Shown here piece by piece: positions 1-12,238 of a DNA stretch of 64,000 bases. Source of the stretch: Oegoconia quadripuncta (lineage: Eukaryota; Arthropoda; Insecta; Lepidoptera; Autostichidae); contig OX438749.1 of the NCBI GenBank assembly GCA_949316235.1, positions 10,062,914-10,126,913 on the forward strand. Reading direction: 5' to 3'. A program made the position numbers and the translations under genes. The first letter of the stretch is position 1. Each line of letters starts with the position of its first letter. The notes below the pieces were generated by a model. It ran no database searches. It was not told where the DNA came from and was given only the letters and a program-made list of their open reading frames with translations.

Positions 1-300
1 TTAAAAATTAAATGAGATCTTTTTACAAGTTTTATTTAGTTTGCAATGTTCGTTTGTATGTATGTAAGTTGATTGAGCTGAAATACCAGCATTTGATTAA
101 GCTGAAATTTGGAATATTTATGTAAGTTCGGTAACAATGCAGTATTATGGTACCGTCGAGCTGATCTGATGATGGAGCCGGGATATAGGGACTGGATCTC
201 CCTGCTGGCAACTGTCAAGATAGTCGAATTTGTGCTGGTTTGTTGTGTTGCTATACACAGGATGACGAGAATCTGGAGATGGAGCCAGAAGATTGCCACT
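1..300 (+). repeat. Interspersed repeat, family K
   Basis: CAATGCAGTATTATGGTACC, GTCGAGCTGATCTGATGATG, GAGCCGG. A second copy is at 13885-14235. Not coding. Confidence 0.65.
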
Positions 301-377
301 GAAACTCCATGGTGGAGTTTATGTTACTCGTCTTTGTACAAGAATAATAATGTGATAATCATGATGGAGTATTAAAA

Positions 378-476
378 GCTTTCCGGGTCAGTACGCTTCC
401 ACCTTCGACCTCATCTTCACTTAACATCAGGTATGATTGAGGTCAAGTGCCAACCCGTTGTGCATAAAAAAAAAAG
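378..476 (+). mobile_element. SINE family A 3' fragment
   Basis: TTTCCGGGTCAGTACGCTTC ... AACCCGTTGTGCATAAAAAA. It abuts the family K repeat. Confidence 0.7.
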
Positions 477-844
477 TTAACGGAACCGTAACTCAAAAAC
501 CATAAAGTTGGATTTTCTACGTTATTAATAGCTAGATGAAACATGTGGGTCGTAGTTGCAGTCATAGTTAGCACAAAGCACGGTCCTGTCAATCGGTTTG
601 TTATTTATTATTAACATTATACACAGTTACCTGTTTAGTATGTAACATGTTGTGTTAACATTTACTTATTTTACAGTTGTTTTGCACATGGTGCAATATC
701 TTTCACTCATTCTTTACATAGCTACAAAGTTTCGTGACTAGCAAGATATTTATATGATAATATACTAAATAACACATGGAATGATATACTTCACATGCAG
801 ATGTTTATGTGATAGAGGTGTATAGAAGCACCGTAGCGTCTTGT

Positions 845-1010
845 CTATTCGTATTCGTTTTCGATTTGCGAAGTTAAGCAACGTTCGTCGTTATCAGTTC
901 GTGTAGAGGATTGTTTCTATGCTTCAGAGGGCACATTGAGCAGTCGAATTTTTTTTTTCAATTGAAGGCAGTTATTACGCCAAGTTATATAGTCTGACAC
1001 TAATTGATGA
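845..1010 (+). mobile_element. 5S rRNA-derived SINE, family E, fragment
   Basis: TTTGCGAAGTTAAGCAACGT is the start of the 5S internal promoter. It is followed by CTATGCTTCAGAGGGCACAT and CAATTGAAGGCAGTTATTAC seen in the other copies. Confidence 0.6.
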
Positions 1011-1880
1011 CGACAGATAAAGTTGCTTAGAGTAACCTTAAATATCTACCGTCTGCGGCTAATCTGTTATTGTCCTACTGTTTGAGAAGAGTAAATTTGC
1101 CAACTCCTAGTTTAAAATCCACCTTCAGTTAAACCTACTTTAAGTCATTGTAGAGGCCCCGTGATACAATTGTCTTAAATACTTAAAAGGTGGGTCTCAA
1201 CCTTTGATTTAAATTAATGTACGACTGTAATTTGAAAATAAAGACTTTTCTATATTTTTATATTTTTGTTTGTATATAAAGGAAAGGTGTTCACAGGAAC
1301 TATACTGTAATGCCTATTTAATTATCCAAAAAGTGTATGGCATGTTCAGTTTTAACACTGGCATTAAAATTAATTGTGATTATTTACGATCCATAATGTG
1401 CGTGCTGTTTTATGTTTCGTGACGTTAACCTATTTTTTTGTTATAATTATCAGACAAAATGTATAATACGGATTAATAACGGTTGTGAACATAACAAATA
1501 TTATCAATACGTTTGGTACAATAAAACGTTACCTAGTTATCAATTGCAAGTAACTGTAGATTAGTTTACATTTTTAATTCAGATTTAAAGCTAATTTTTC
1601 GGTTTAGGATACCTTTATCTTTTACATTTATGTATGTTCTCAGAATTTAATTATTCTAATAGAACATAATGCAAGGTCATTAAAACCTTAACCATTTCTA
1701 TTATACTCTACCTACTTCTAGCTAATATTAAATACCCATAATGTAAATAAATAAAAATATATATATTTCAAATATAAGTTTAAAAATTAATCACAAATAA
1801 CAAAATGTTTGCCTTCTCTAACTGCCATAGCAACAAAATTTTCTATAGATAATTTCTAAACAGCAACCCTATTAAATCCG

Positions 1881-2050
1881 GCCTTGATAGAAGGCTAGGC
1901 TAGCCGCGAACGGGCTTGAGCTCGGCTGGCCCACTATCGACCGGTTGTGAGTACTTTCTTTCGGTTCTCACTTCCGCCTGCGCGCGCGCCTCCACGCAAC
2001 CGGCACAAGGACTTGTCTCACCCATTTCGTGTCACACACTTGCAAGGCTA
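1881..2050. promoter_or_regulatory. GC-rich island, function unclear
   Basis: About 170 bp with GCCGCGAACGGGCTTGAGCT, CGACCGG and CTGCGCGCGCGCCTCC in very AT-rich surroundings. No coding frame or repeat copy was recognised. It may be a regulatory or promoter segment, or an unidentified repeat. Confidence 0.3.
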
Positions 2051-2454
2051 CGCTGAAGTTACCTACTTACTTATTATTTATACTTAGAATGTAGGTAATG
2101 TGATAATTAACTAGTGATAAAAGTAGAAGTATTAGTGATACTATGATGTGAGAATGTTCATTTCGTATCACTATTGGATTACTATCAAAATTATCCACTT
2201 ACTAATTTAATTATTTTTATATTCACAATATAACAAATAGAACAGTAAAAATATAGGTTTTGTGGTGCAGTAGCAATTTTTTTTTATTAATTTCTTCCAA
2301 TACAATATATTTAACAACTTACAATAGGTACAAAGTGGGAAACAATTTCCGAATTTTACTGATTAACTAAAACTGAAGTAAAACACAAAGATCTGGAAAT
2401 AGAGCTAAGTTATCTTAAAATTATAGTAATTCTTTTATTGTTATTTTATTATGT

Positions 2455-2657
2455 AACTAGCTTTCCGCCTGTGGCTTCGTCTGCATGGAATAGCTTTATC
2501 ACGGATATAACTACTCGCTTTATCGGGATAAAAAGTATCCAGGGGATATTCTACCTATATACCAAACTTCATCCAAATCCGTTCAGCCGTTTAGCCGTGA
2601 TTGAGCAACAAACAAACAAACATACACCCAAACTTTCCCATTTATAATATTAGTTAG
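2455..2657 (+). repeat. Interspersed repeat, family H
   Basis: TAGCTTTCCGCCTGTGGCTT ... CATCCAAATCCGTTCAGCCG ... GAGCAACAAACAAACAAACA ... TTATAATATTAGT. Noncoding. Confidence 0.75.
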
Positions 2658-5204
2658 ATAACAGAAAAAATATTGCTTTTCGGAATACTAAATACTAAGA
2701 ATACTTATCATTAGGATGTGTAAACATTTTTTTTTAATGCCGAATACTAAAATGTCTGATTCTGTGTCACAGAACTGCTACTCACAGAGACTGTTTCTTT
2801 CTTTCTAATTAATTTTTCTGAGTTATATATAAAATAGCAGTTAGAAAAACTTTTATAATTTTAAGATAACGAAACTCTATTACATTAGGATAATGTGTGT
2901 GGATAGACGTGGAAACCAAGTAGGGGTTTTACAAATTAACTGTAACTGAAATAGCAAGATATGCATATTGAGCCAAGTTATCATAAAAATATAACAGTTC
3001 TTATACCGTTATTTGACATTTAAGTTGTAATACAGAAAAATAAATAAGAAGAAGTAGTTTGCACGTTATAGTTGCATACACAGGAGAAGACTTCTTAGGA
3101 CTCGACATTAAAAAAAGTAACTCCTAACAGCTTATGTCAATATTATAAGTCTAAAGCTTTTTATTTCTAATCTTGCCCCCAAAAAAAATATATATTGTAA
3201 AAATAAAAAGGGTGGTCAAAGGCGCCAATTTCAATTACTTATAACAGTAAGAGTATCCGATTTGGTTATGACCATGTCTAAAATTCACTGTTTGCCAGAA
3301 TTTCTATACGATAGAATTTCTGTACCAATGTCTCTGGCTTTGTTGGTTCACAGATCGATAAAAAGTTATGGAAATTCAAGGTGGATTAATAACTGTCAAT
3401 TTTATAATATGGTTCCGGCCGTCATTCACATTTGCCCTTAAATAAATTCAACACTGCCATAAAACAGAAATTATTTTTAAAAGTCTACTATATAATTTCT
3501 AACTATTCATCTGGTAGTCGTGGGAAAAATCGACCATGGACATAAACCTTCTTAAAAACCTTCTTCAGTTTCTTGCTAATTCTTCTCTGCAATGTAACAT
3601 TTTCGTGTGATATATTTCTATCACGTGAAATAAAAATTATTTGACTTCGAATGATCCGACCTCCATCATCTTAACTATACGTGGATACGATACATTGGTG
3701 ACAGATTAAATGAGTCCAAAATTAATCATTAAGACATTTTACTAGCAGATTATTTAGCACATGCTAAAACAAAACTGGTCGCGGAATCTTCGTCTCAGAG
3801 GTCATGTAGAATTAACTCAAAATGAAAGTTATAATAAAAATACCGCTTTCATTTCCTTGAGTTAAGTTTTCCGGCTCGACATTAAGAAATAATTAAGCAT
3901 TTTAATTCAGCGCAGTCGAGGTAACTCTAGCCGTGTATTGCTGTGTATATTCTTTTAAATACAGTTAGGACCAACAAACTATGTATACACGATAAGCGCT
4001 CGACGATATAGAAACCAAACTTTTGCTTTGTTATCACGAATTACAAGAGAAATATGAAAACTATATGCGAATTAATAGTTAACATCTACGTTAGACCCAA
4101 TAGTTTATTACAAGTAATCTAAAATATAGGAAGTGGAAAGAGATTCATGCTACTTGCTACTTCAATAACAGAGAGATTTTTTTTACAATAGAATCCCAAG
4201 TTTTGATTCTTAAAAACCTTTCAACAAAAAATAACCGAATAATCAGATATTTTCTATATTCACTGTCACAATTATTATTACTTCTAGTATATGATTTAGC
4301 TTTCGAAGACGAAATTTCTGTAAAACACACTGGGTCTGAGCCGATGGCCATTGAAATAGGCAAGTCTATGTTTTGTATGAATAAATAATTTTTTACCTTT
4401 TAGACAAGTTAGTACAATTTTTTTCCGTGCGCGATACGACTCTTGAATTATAAAAATTGACAGTAAAGTTTATTTGTCCAGCTTGAAAGCAAGCCTCTAG
4501 GCGATTTAAAATAAAAACAGTTACATGCCTATATAAATTAGAACAATGCAGACATCTAGCTAATGTACTTATTTAACTTATTGCACACACACATACAAAT
4601 ATACATTATGAAGAACTAATGTGAAAAGGGCAAACTTAACTATGAGAGATCTAGAAGTGGGTTTTGAAATGAAAGTAACATGAAAAAATATACAGACAAT
4701 AAAAGAAAACACCTATATAAAAAATACACAAATACATACATACGTAAAATATAAATGGATACATGTATATACACATAGTTATTTAAATAAATAATTCACA
4801 TGTTACGATAATGGAGACAATAAAAATAAAACAATTATAAGTTTAATAAAAAAATACATAATTTATAAGCGTCAAACATAATCTTAATCTGTCTATTGTA
4901 TTTATATTGTATTTATATTTATCTATAATTTAAATGTTAAAAAACCATTAGAAAGTATCAGCTGTTCAAAAATTAACTTCCAAGAGTGTCGTTGAAGAAA
5001 TTGCATAACTCTTTTGAGTATGGTTCTGAATAAATATTGAACAGTTGGTTTATTTATTCTGAACCCAGGATGCTTGTATAAAATTTTAGAAAGTTCATCA
5101 TACTCTTGAAATGTACTTGGAACATATAAATTGAAAATTTAAAAAAATTCACAGATTATATGTCTGTGGAGGCTATTTTTGTCTATGCAATGACTATTTT
5201 GTTA

Positions 5205-5258
5205 TATTTTATATTATAACTGTTAGTTTCCCGAAAATAAATAAATAAAATAAAAATA
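5205..5258 (+). repeat. LINE-like 3' tail
   Basis: TAGTTTCCCGAAAATAAATA + AATAAAATAAAA. The same tail occurs at 12475-12516. Confidence 0.5.
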
Positions 5259-5261
5259 GTA

Positions 5262-5652
5262 CAGGGTGAAATTTAGTTCGTGTAACTTCTGTTTACTGGT
5301 GACTCCACTCCTGATTACGAACGAACTTCCCCAAAAAACCATAGTCGAATCCGACCAAAAATTTTTGACTACTCATACAATGTAAACTATACTGAAACAA
5401 CCTTTACTATGGAAGTCCAACAATTTTCGCCTGAATTCGGCTATGGTTCCTAGTTGAAAGTGGTTTATAATCAGGAGTGGAGACACCAGTCGAAAATTGT
5501 TGGACTTCGATTATAAAGGTGGTTTCAGAATGGTTTACTTTGTATGGCTAAACGAAAATTTATTGATCGAATTCGACTATAGGTCCATGGGGAAACTTGT
5601 TCGTAATCAAGAGTGGCGTTAATGGGAATTATACGAATTCAAATTCACCCTG
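5262..5652. mobile_element. Foldback MITE, 391 bp, TA-flanked
   Basis: Ends CAGGGTGAAATTTAGTTCGT and its inverted match (ACGAATTCAAATTCACCCTG), with TA on each side. The two halves are near-complementary along about 190 bp each, so almost the whole element is one imperfect inverted repeat. No coding frame. TA duplication suggests Tc1/mariner mobilisation. Confidence 0.8.
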
Positions 5653-6529
5653 TATATCATTCTGATGAACATATCTTCGAAACGGTTTCTACAAACATGG
5701 TTAACCATTCCCTAACCACAAACTTTCGAAAATAAAGATCGTTTTCAAATCGATTTAGCCGTTTTGCCGACACTATGCACAGCACACACATACAGACAAA
5801 CAGACATAGGTTTCATACTTATAATACCTCTCCTATGTCGCGCTTTAAAAATAACATCAATAACCTTGTTGTAGAGAAATTCAATTTTTCATACGAAAGA
5901 CATCAACGCGCTACGTAATATTATGAATATTTTTATCATTGTCATTAATTCACCATGCACAATTTATCAATGATTTTATGTTGTCAGTCAGTAACATATT
6001 AAATTACGTACATACATTCCTCATAGATAGATAATCTGTAAGTTGTACCATTCCATTAGATGCAGAATGCATCTACAATATTGGTAACGTTTATTCAAAA
6101 TTGACCAAATGAATTGTCTAAAAACATGATAGCTTCATCATTGACATTAATACTCTATGACTATAATAATAATGTATAATTATATAATAATAATCAATAC
6201 AGAGTTAGATTCTTATGAAAACGTGATGCCATCTAGCGACAATCTCCACAACTAAAATCGGCCTCTCACTTCCTCCGCAAACACATTGTCGCAGTAACTC
6301 TGTCAATATTTTAAATTATTTCAAAGTGAATGGTACAGATGGCGCTGCTATAGAGAGTACTATCGTTATCTGAAACAAAGCCTTGTCTTATGCCTGTCCA
6401 CAAAAATTCTCCACATGTGAAGGCTAAGGTGTTTTATATATGAAATCCTCTAGTTCTTTTTGGGAACGAGTACGAATCATTTGTGGCAACATAAAGTTTA
6501 GACGACGACGACATCTCGGTATGGCTAGC

Positions 6530-6840
6530 TACCACCAATTGAAATGAATATAATAATCTAATAGAAATTCTTAATTTTGGATATTGCTACACCCCATCGG
6601 GTTTCATGTTTGATTTCTCAATTACTAAGTAAGACCATAAGTTACAATATGAGTGCAATAAATTATTGAAATTCACTATGTCTGCCGTCAAGCAACAATG
6701 TAATAAATAGCATTGTGCTCTGGCTGTTTGTATTAAGATATTTAGTTCACCAACGCCACATTTGGAGTTCCAGAGAAGCACGTTTTCATCTACGATTTTA
6801 TCTTCACATAATCTCAGGTGTGACCTCTTCTGATTAAAAA
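6530..6840 (+). mobile_element. SINE family A, strongly decayed
   Basis: Recognisable pieces are GGCTAGCTACCACCA near 6532, CTGCCGTCAAGCAACAATG near 6681 and TCTTCACATAATCTCAGGTG near 6801. Confidence 0.4.
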
Positions 6841-6944
6841 GAAGTACTTAGGTAAATTAATTAAATGTAGCTATACCGCATAAAAAATAATATTGCACCG
6901 TCACAGAGAACACATAATTTTCATAATTTGTACCGGAATACAAT

Positions 6945-7075
6945 GGCAGAGGATGGAGAGAGGTGGTAGCTTTTAGTAATAAGACCGCCTAATTGTGTTC
7001 TATTGCTATCTTCTAAAATTATTGTAATTTCTTTTGTGCAATAAACAGTATTTGTATTTGTAACTATCGCAGCCT
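6945..7075 (+). repeat. LINE 3' end, family I, diverged
   Basis: GGTAGCTTTTAGTAATAAGA, CCGCC, TGTGCAATAAACAGTATTTG. Confidence 0.65.
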
Positions 7076-7094
7076 CTGGTGAATGTCACAAACC

Positions 7095-7106
7095 AAAATC
7101 TATGTT
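7095..7106. repeat. Target-site duplication, left
   Basis: AAAATCTATGTT, identical to 7403-7414, flanking the family D SINE. Confidence 0.85.
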
Positions 7107-7402
7107 CATCATCATCAACCCGTAGATATAGGCCTTCGCTCGTATATGAGGGAGTATGGGCCATAGTCCACCACGCTGGCCCAATGCGGGTTGGGGACTT
7201 CACATGCCTTGTCATTTTTATTTCTCAAGCATGCAAGTTTCCTCGCGATCTTTTCCTTCACCGTTTAAGAGCAGTCGGATAAATGCACATAAGTAATTTA
7301 ATTTAAAAACTCATTCGTACATGGCCTGCCTGGGAATCGAACCCGGACCTCGAGAGAGACCTTGGAGACAGCGGTTTAACCGCTGAGCCACCCACGCTCC
7401 CT
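7107..7402 (-). mobile_element. tRNA-headed SINE, family D, full length with 12-bp TSD
   Basis: On the minus strand the head reads GGAGCGTGGGTGGCTCAGCG ... GGTCCGGGTTCGATTCCCAG, an A-box/B-box pol III promoter, followed by a body and a 3' end GGGCCAGCGTGGTGGACTAT ... TGATGATGATG. Perfect 12-bp target duplications AAAATCTATGTT flank it at 7095-7106 and 7403-7414. This marks a young insertion made by target-primed reverse transcription. Confidence 0.9.
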
Positions 7403-7414
7403 AAAATCTATGTT
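7403..7414. repeat. Target-site duplication, right
   Basis: AAAATCTATGTT, identical to 7095-7106. Confidence 0.85.
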
Positions 7415-7614
7415 AGTGTAAGTAAATTAGGGTAATTCGATCTTTTCATTAGACGTTTATCCCCTTATCGTTACTTCTAGAGCACTGCGGTACCAAATTT
7501 AGCGACCGAGCGCAATCGTGCTTAACGGCGAATTGTTGGCGATCGAACGCAAACTTTTTACGTGATACTACGGCAGAACGGATGTTTAAAGATACGAATT
7601 AAAGTCGCTTAGTA

Positions 7615-7740
7615 TATTACAAGAATGGAGAGCAGAGTATCCTAACACAAGTTTTAAGAAGCTTAACAGGATACTCTCACAATTGTGTACAAGATTGTTA
7701 TGCTTGAATGAAAATAAATATTTTAAATTTTGAATTTGAA
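7615..7740 (+). repeat. LINE-like 3' tail
   Basis: AATGAAAATAAATATTTTAA then ATTTTGAATTTGAATT, a typical polyadenylation signal and simple tail. Confidence 0.4.
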
Positions 7741-7769
7741 TTGTTTAGCTAGCGCCTGAATTTCTTTTA

Positions 7770-8020
7770 TTACCTTTTTACCCGACTGCCCAAAGAAAGA
7801 GGGTAATGTTTTTCGAATTTATGTAAGTAAGTATATGTGTAGATTTCTATGTTACCTCCTGTAACCTACACGGCTTGAACGATTTCGAAGTGCAAGGTGT
7901 CGTTAGATTCGTCTTGATCACTGGAGCGTCATCGGATACATTTTATGGTAAATAAACCAACATGGCGCCCGCAAAATGCAAAATTTGCTCTCGGGATTTT
8001 TGGTTTTTAAACTCATTTTG
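7770..8020 (+). repeat. Interspersed repeat, family G
   Basis: TACCCGACTGCCCAAAGAAA, GAGGGTAATG ... TATGTTACCTCCTGTAACCT ... AAGTGCAAGGTGTCGTTAGA. Confidence 0.75.
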
Positions 8021-8383
8021 TTATTAACCTCATGGACCACTTTTATAATTTATTAGGCTTTTATTATTAAATCGATTACATGGTCTTCAACAAAACCGTT
8101 TGTCTGTGGGAGCTCGAGTCTCACAAAAAGCTGTGTTACCTAGTTACAATTTGGACGTCGTCGTGTGCATTGAATAAGCAAAATAAGTAAATACATAGGA
8201 GTTACAGGTTATCTAACAAGAATTTTTTTAGTAGTTTGGCGAATCTGCCTTTTTTATGCTCATATCTAATATGGACACGCAAGGTATTAAGAAGGTATGG
8301 TACGCGTTTTCTAAGCATTCTATCACAATAATAGTTATCTTCTCGGGGGACTTCAAATTTAGGTAGATAGGGGAGAGGTGGCA

Positions 8384-8611
8384 TGAAAGGGACATTTTTG
8401 TTGTGGAGGTTCTAGTAAAAGAATGAGATAACATTTTAAACAGGTTGGAGCTGAATGGGAAGCCTATATTATTTGACTATTGAAATAAAATGCAATATTG
8501 AACCTTTCCTTATACTTAGTTGTATATTTTCGCAGTTTTTAAAAATGTAGTTTTTGTCCCTTTCATAAATGGAGTGTATTGAAAGGAACTCGATAATTTA
8601 TGAAAGGGACA
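8384..8611. promoter_or_regulatory. Left subterminal repeats of pogo-like element
   Basis: Three copies of TGAAAGGGACA: one in the terminal repeat, one inverted at about 8555-8565 and one direct at 8601-8611. They are probable transposase-binding sites by analogy with subterminal repeats of other DNA transposons. Confidence 0.55.
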
Positions 8612-9117
8612 GTATCTAATATCTAGAAAAAATCATCTTTATTCTTTGCTACACACATACTAAATATAAAAAAATACGTATACAAATTGCCTAACGTTGT
8701 TAAATCCTATTTTTAAAGTAGCTGGTTATATTATTAGTCTTACATTTCTCATCTTAAAGAGAATAACTAGTGAACAAACACTTGAATACAGTTTAAAGAT
8801 AAATCAACAATTTTATAAGGCTTTTCTTAAAGATAATTCAGTTTAGAAATTATTATTGGTGTTTTGATAATTATCAACAGTCTTATAGTTTCGTTTACTG
8901 TAGCCAAGCCACAATTTAAAGAGAAATCAACAGTTTTATAATCTTTTTCTTAAAGATAATTCAGTTACAAAATAATATTTGGTTTTGTTAATGAGAGTAG
9001 TAATCAACAGTCTTATAGATTGGTTTACTGACCATTACTTACATAATATAATTATGAACTTACATAATAGTTATGATATTTAGTGACACAATGAGCAAAA
9101 AAAATTAAAAAGACCTT

Positions 9118-9795
9118 TAATGCCGCAGGTTTACTTTATGACTCGTATGGTTGTCGAGGATTATTAAAGCCGGTGATTCAGCAGTGGGGTTGCGATCAAA
9201 ACAAAATGTTTTAAAGCTTTTAAAAAGCAATCTTCTGTTAACCAACCAGATACATTTGCAAGCCCTAAAGCACCAGTAGGACCATTCTCAAGCATATGTT
9301 CTTTAAAATGAACACGTAGAAATATGAAAACAGGAGGAATATGCAAAAGCCTGCATACTCGTAGTTACAAGCGCTCCACGTTCTGTTGAGCTAATCTGAC
9401 CAACTCTCTTAACACCTTCTTGTGCAACTATTTTTGGGGCACTAGTGACAGTAGTGCATCCAGTCTCATCTAAATTCCATATCATATTTGGAAGGAAATT
9501 AGGCTTTAAATAACATTTCTCCAAGTTATTTAAAAAGTTTTGAACGTTGTGTCTATTAAAGCTTGTAGTTCTTGATAATGAAGTATTCTCAGATTTTCAA
9601 AACAAACAAACAGAAACAAAATACGTACATTCAGATGCTTTAGCTTTTAAGACCAATCTGTGTGAATGTGACTTGCTTACATTAAATGCTTTGGCCGCCG
9701 ATCTCACAGAAATCCCTTTCTGTATGACTTCATTCACAGCTTCTTCAATTTTGTGTACAGCCACACGCGTTCGCTTTTTAAGGGGGCATTTTTAA
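9118..9795 (-). pseudogene. Pogo/Tigger-like transposase, broken
   Basis: Read on the minus strand in three frames. First comes a Psq-type helix-turn-helix (VHKIEEAVNEVIQKGISV then RSAAKAFNVSKSHSHRL), ending at an in-frame TGA near 9600. Next is the start of the DDE domain at 9303-9524, with WNLDETGCTTV and then VGQISSTERGALVTT. A frameshift leads into 9164-9346 (PPVFIFLRVHFKEHM, GPTGALGLANVSGWLTEDCF), and a second shift leads to LIILDNHTSHK at about 9130-9175, ending at TAA near 9118. The first two catalytic aspartates (DETG, LDNH) are therefore visible. The region around the third acidic residue is missing. Part of the linker between HTH and catalytic domain also seems deleted. Psq-HTH plus DETG plus DNHxSH is typical of the pogo/Tigger family; loss of function follows from the stops and truncation. 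Confidence 0.85.
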
Positions 9796-9835
9796 ACTGC
9801 AATGATGTTCAAAAACCGACATGAATAATTGATCA

Positions 9836-9899
9836 TGAAAGGGACAGTTATGAATGGGACGTCCCATTAATAACCGTTTGTTGTGTCCCTTCCATAAAT
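9836..9899. promoter_or_regulatory. Right subterminal repeats of pogo-like element
   Basis: TGAAAGGGACA at 9836-9846, a palindrome AATGGGACGTCCCATT at 9853-9868, and an inverted TGTCCCTTCCATAA at 9883. This mirrors the arrangement at the left end. Confidence 0.55.
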
Positions 9900-10345
9900 A
9901 ACATACACAAATTAGAAACATAATCAGAAATTCTACAATTTTAAATAAAACTTTACTTACCTTTCGTTCTTGGATCTATCTATAACTAGTCGATCATAAA
10001 CAAAGGTAAACAATTACGTATTCAATTTACAGCATATGACAAAATATTTCTAAAGAATAACGAAAAAAATACTTTTGGGTGGAATTATTAACACACGCAC
10101 ATCGCAGTAATGTCAGAAATGACAGGAGTGTGAAGTTAGGTGCGATTGAATGTGCATCGGAGTTGCCACACAAGAAAAATAGTGTCGTCACGAGACGGTT
10201 TATAATTTGCCGGATATTTGAATTGTCCCATTCAATACGTGTCCCCTTCATGCCACCTCTCCCCTACAATATTTCTCTACACCACATCGCGAAATTTCCA
10301 GACGCCACCAGTGACTTACTGCGTAAGGAATTTTTTTTTAATCAT

Positions 10346-10402
10346 AATTCCCATCAGGTGAGATTGTGGTCAAATGCGTGTCCAGTTAACCAAAAAAATT
10401 TA
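10346..10402 (+). repeat. LINE 3' end fragment
   Basis: CCCATCAGGTGAGATTGTGG followed by TCAAATGCG matches the sequence just after the LINE stop at 48695. It lies about 80 bp outside the pogo-like element. Confidence 0.55.
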
Positions 10403-12238
10403 AATATCAAAGGGTCAATTACCTAATTCCGTCGTTGCCATCATCGATAACTTGATCAGTGAGCCAACGTAAATTACCGAGCGAGAAATGAACCAAACAC
10501 GTCAGAATATGATTGATAGCACCAATCGTAAAGTTACGTAGACACCCACCAAATATTCATTATCTATCATAGAATATTAAGCGTTGTCTCATAAAGATTA
10601 AACACACAAATCCTTTATTGCCCAATTTGCACGAATAAAAATACAGATTATATTTAATAAGTAACTGTGGAGATGGACTCAGCACTTCGCTGGCAGGTCC
10701 TCTTGAGAGTTCACTGTACAGCGCTGTTTTTCAACCGACGACGTCGTCTTACCTTCACACAAGTTCCCATATCCATCGCACACATACGTGAAATTATAAA
10801 GTGAAAACATAGAAAAGTTATGCCGAAGTAATTTTGCGTTTGTGTGTGCATATGCTGCATTTGCGTTTGTATGTATTGTAGGTACACATATAAGATTGTG
10901 ACATCCTTGTATAATCAAGACCAGTTAGTCTACTATATTCGCATACTTAACACTTATTGATCACAAGGATATATTGTGATCCTTTTATGTGTACGCCAGG
11001 TTATCGGAATGCGGGAGGCTGGTCCGTAGTAACAAATGCCGCATCATGTGACCGCGTCATGTGACCTCAGTTAACACAATGACAGCCTTGACATTTCCGA
11101 TGAGGACGATCCTACGACCGGTTGAGCTTATGGGTGCACGCGGCAGCAATACTTTAATGTGGCCTATTTTCATTTAGTTCACCCTTTGTTAGCCGATCTT
11201 TGAACTAGTTTATCTGGTTTGTGTAACTTGGTCTTAAGATCTTTAAAGGTACGACAGGCTCGTAGCTACCATTATAACTTTTCTTTGTATCCAACGATCC
11301 AACCACAACCAGATCTCTAATGATTGATGACTATAAACTACGTAGATAATATGCCATTTTCATTTTAGATATGCGATGCGCAAGGCGCCATCACCCAACT
11401 GTTCCGTATGTGGTGTTATGGAGTCTTAAAGAATTTTTATTTATTTACTTTTTGATTAAGAGTATGTGAAATGATATCTGTAAGAGGAAAATTGTATAAT
11501 GTTAATACAATATAACAGTAGCTTAGCATAGCCACTGTCGAATGACGCTAAACTATTTTATACAAACCTAAACTTTGCAGTAGCAGGGGTAATTGCTGAG
11601 CACTTGGAGGCCATGTGAACATTAACAAGCAATAGGTAGTTGACTATTAATATGTTAAACATATCTAGACTACATTTTAGCGATAAGTATTCCTTAATAT
11701 CTCTATTTCACATTTCAGATTATCTCAAATGTCTACTTTATCTCACGATGTTTATAACGTCTTTTTAAATAATGAAAGCAACAATAACGCATATGACGTA
11801 TTGCATTATTGTTGAAACATGCAGCGTCAGATCCATCAATAAATAAAAACTTACAGTATTACCTCACCGTATACAAATTGTGATAGCGTGATCAACTCAC
11901 ACCAGATGCCAATTCCGGCTCTTAAATTGCTCTAAACGTTTGAACAATGATTGGCTACACACCTCCAAAGCTTCCATTATAATAACTGTCCGTGTGTAAT
12001 CAACTAATTTAAGTTTCTTTTTTTATGTGCGAATCGTGAAGTGCGGTCTACAATGCATGAGCCATTTATGGGCGGCAATGTGAGTATAAAGTATCTTGTG
12101 AACACTGTCAATACAATAAGTCCTACAAAGCACGCTTTAGGCTTCATTATGAGACGCTCCAATAAAAGCCAACTATAACTATTCATTTTTATAGTTAGGT
12201 GTGTTGTACACGCGGCCGCATGAAGATGTAACATGTCC
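10403..12238. other. Intergenic DNA, no gene seen
   Basis: No coding signal. Two TCATGTGA motifs lie 13 bp apart at 11044-11051 and 11057-11064 in a mildly GC-richer patch. Confidence 0.45.

Larger units (their letters stand above)
1011..5204. other. AT-rich DNA, no gene seen
   Basis: Apart from the GC-rich block at 1.88-2.05 kb and the family H copy at 2.46 kb, I see only AT-rich unique-looking DNA with short A/T runs. Confidence 0.5.
8370..10264 (-). mobile_element. Pogo-like (Tc1/mariner superfamily) DNA transposon, complete ends
   Basis: A 1,895-bp element flanked by TA on both sides (8368-8369 and 10265-10266). The 25-bp terminal inverted repeats start GGGGAGAGGTGGCATGAA and match at 24 of 25 positions. 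TGAAAGGGACA or close variants recur just inside both ends (8384, 8555, 8601, 9836, 9851, 9883 and 10224), half of them inverted, as expected for transposase-binding sites. The interior carries a broken minus-strand pogo transposase. The element is non-autonomous now. Confidence 0.85.

Noticed and set aside
9547..9795. 82-codon plus-strand frame
   Set aside because: It is the antisense shadow of the transposase Psq domain.
10079..10426. 115-codon plus-strand frame
   Set aside because: It runs across the right end of the pogo-like element into unrelated DNA.
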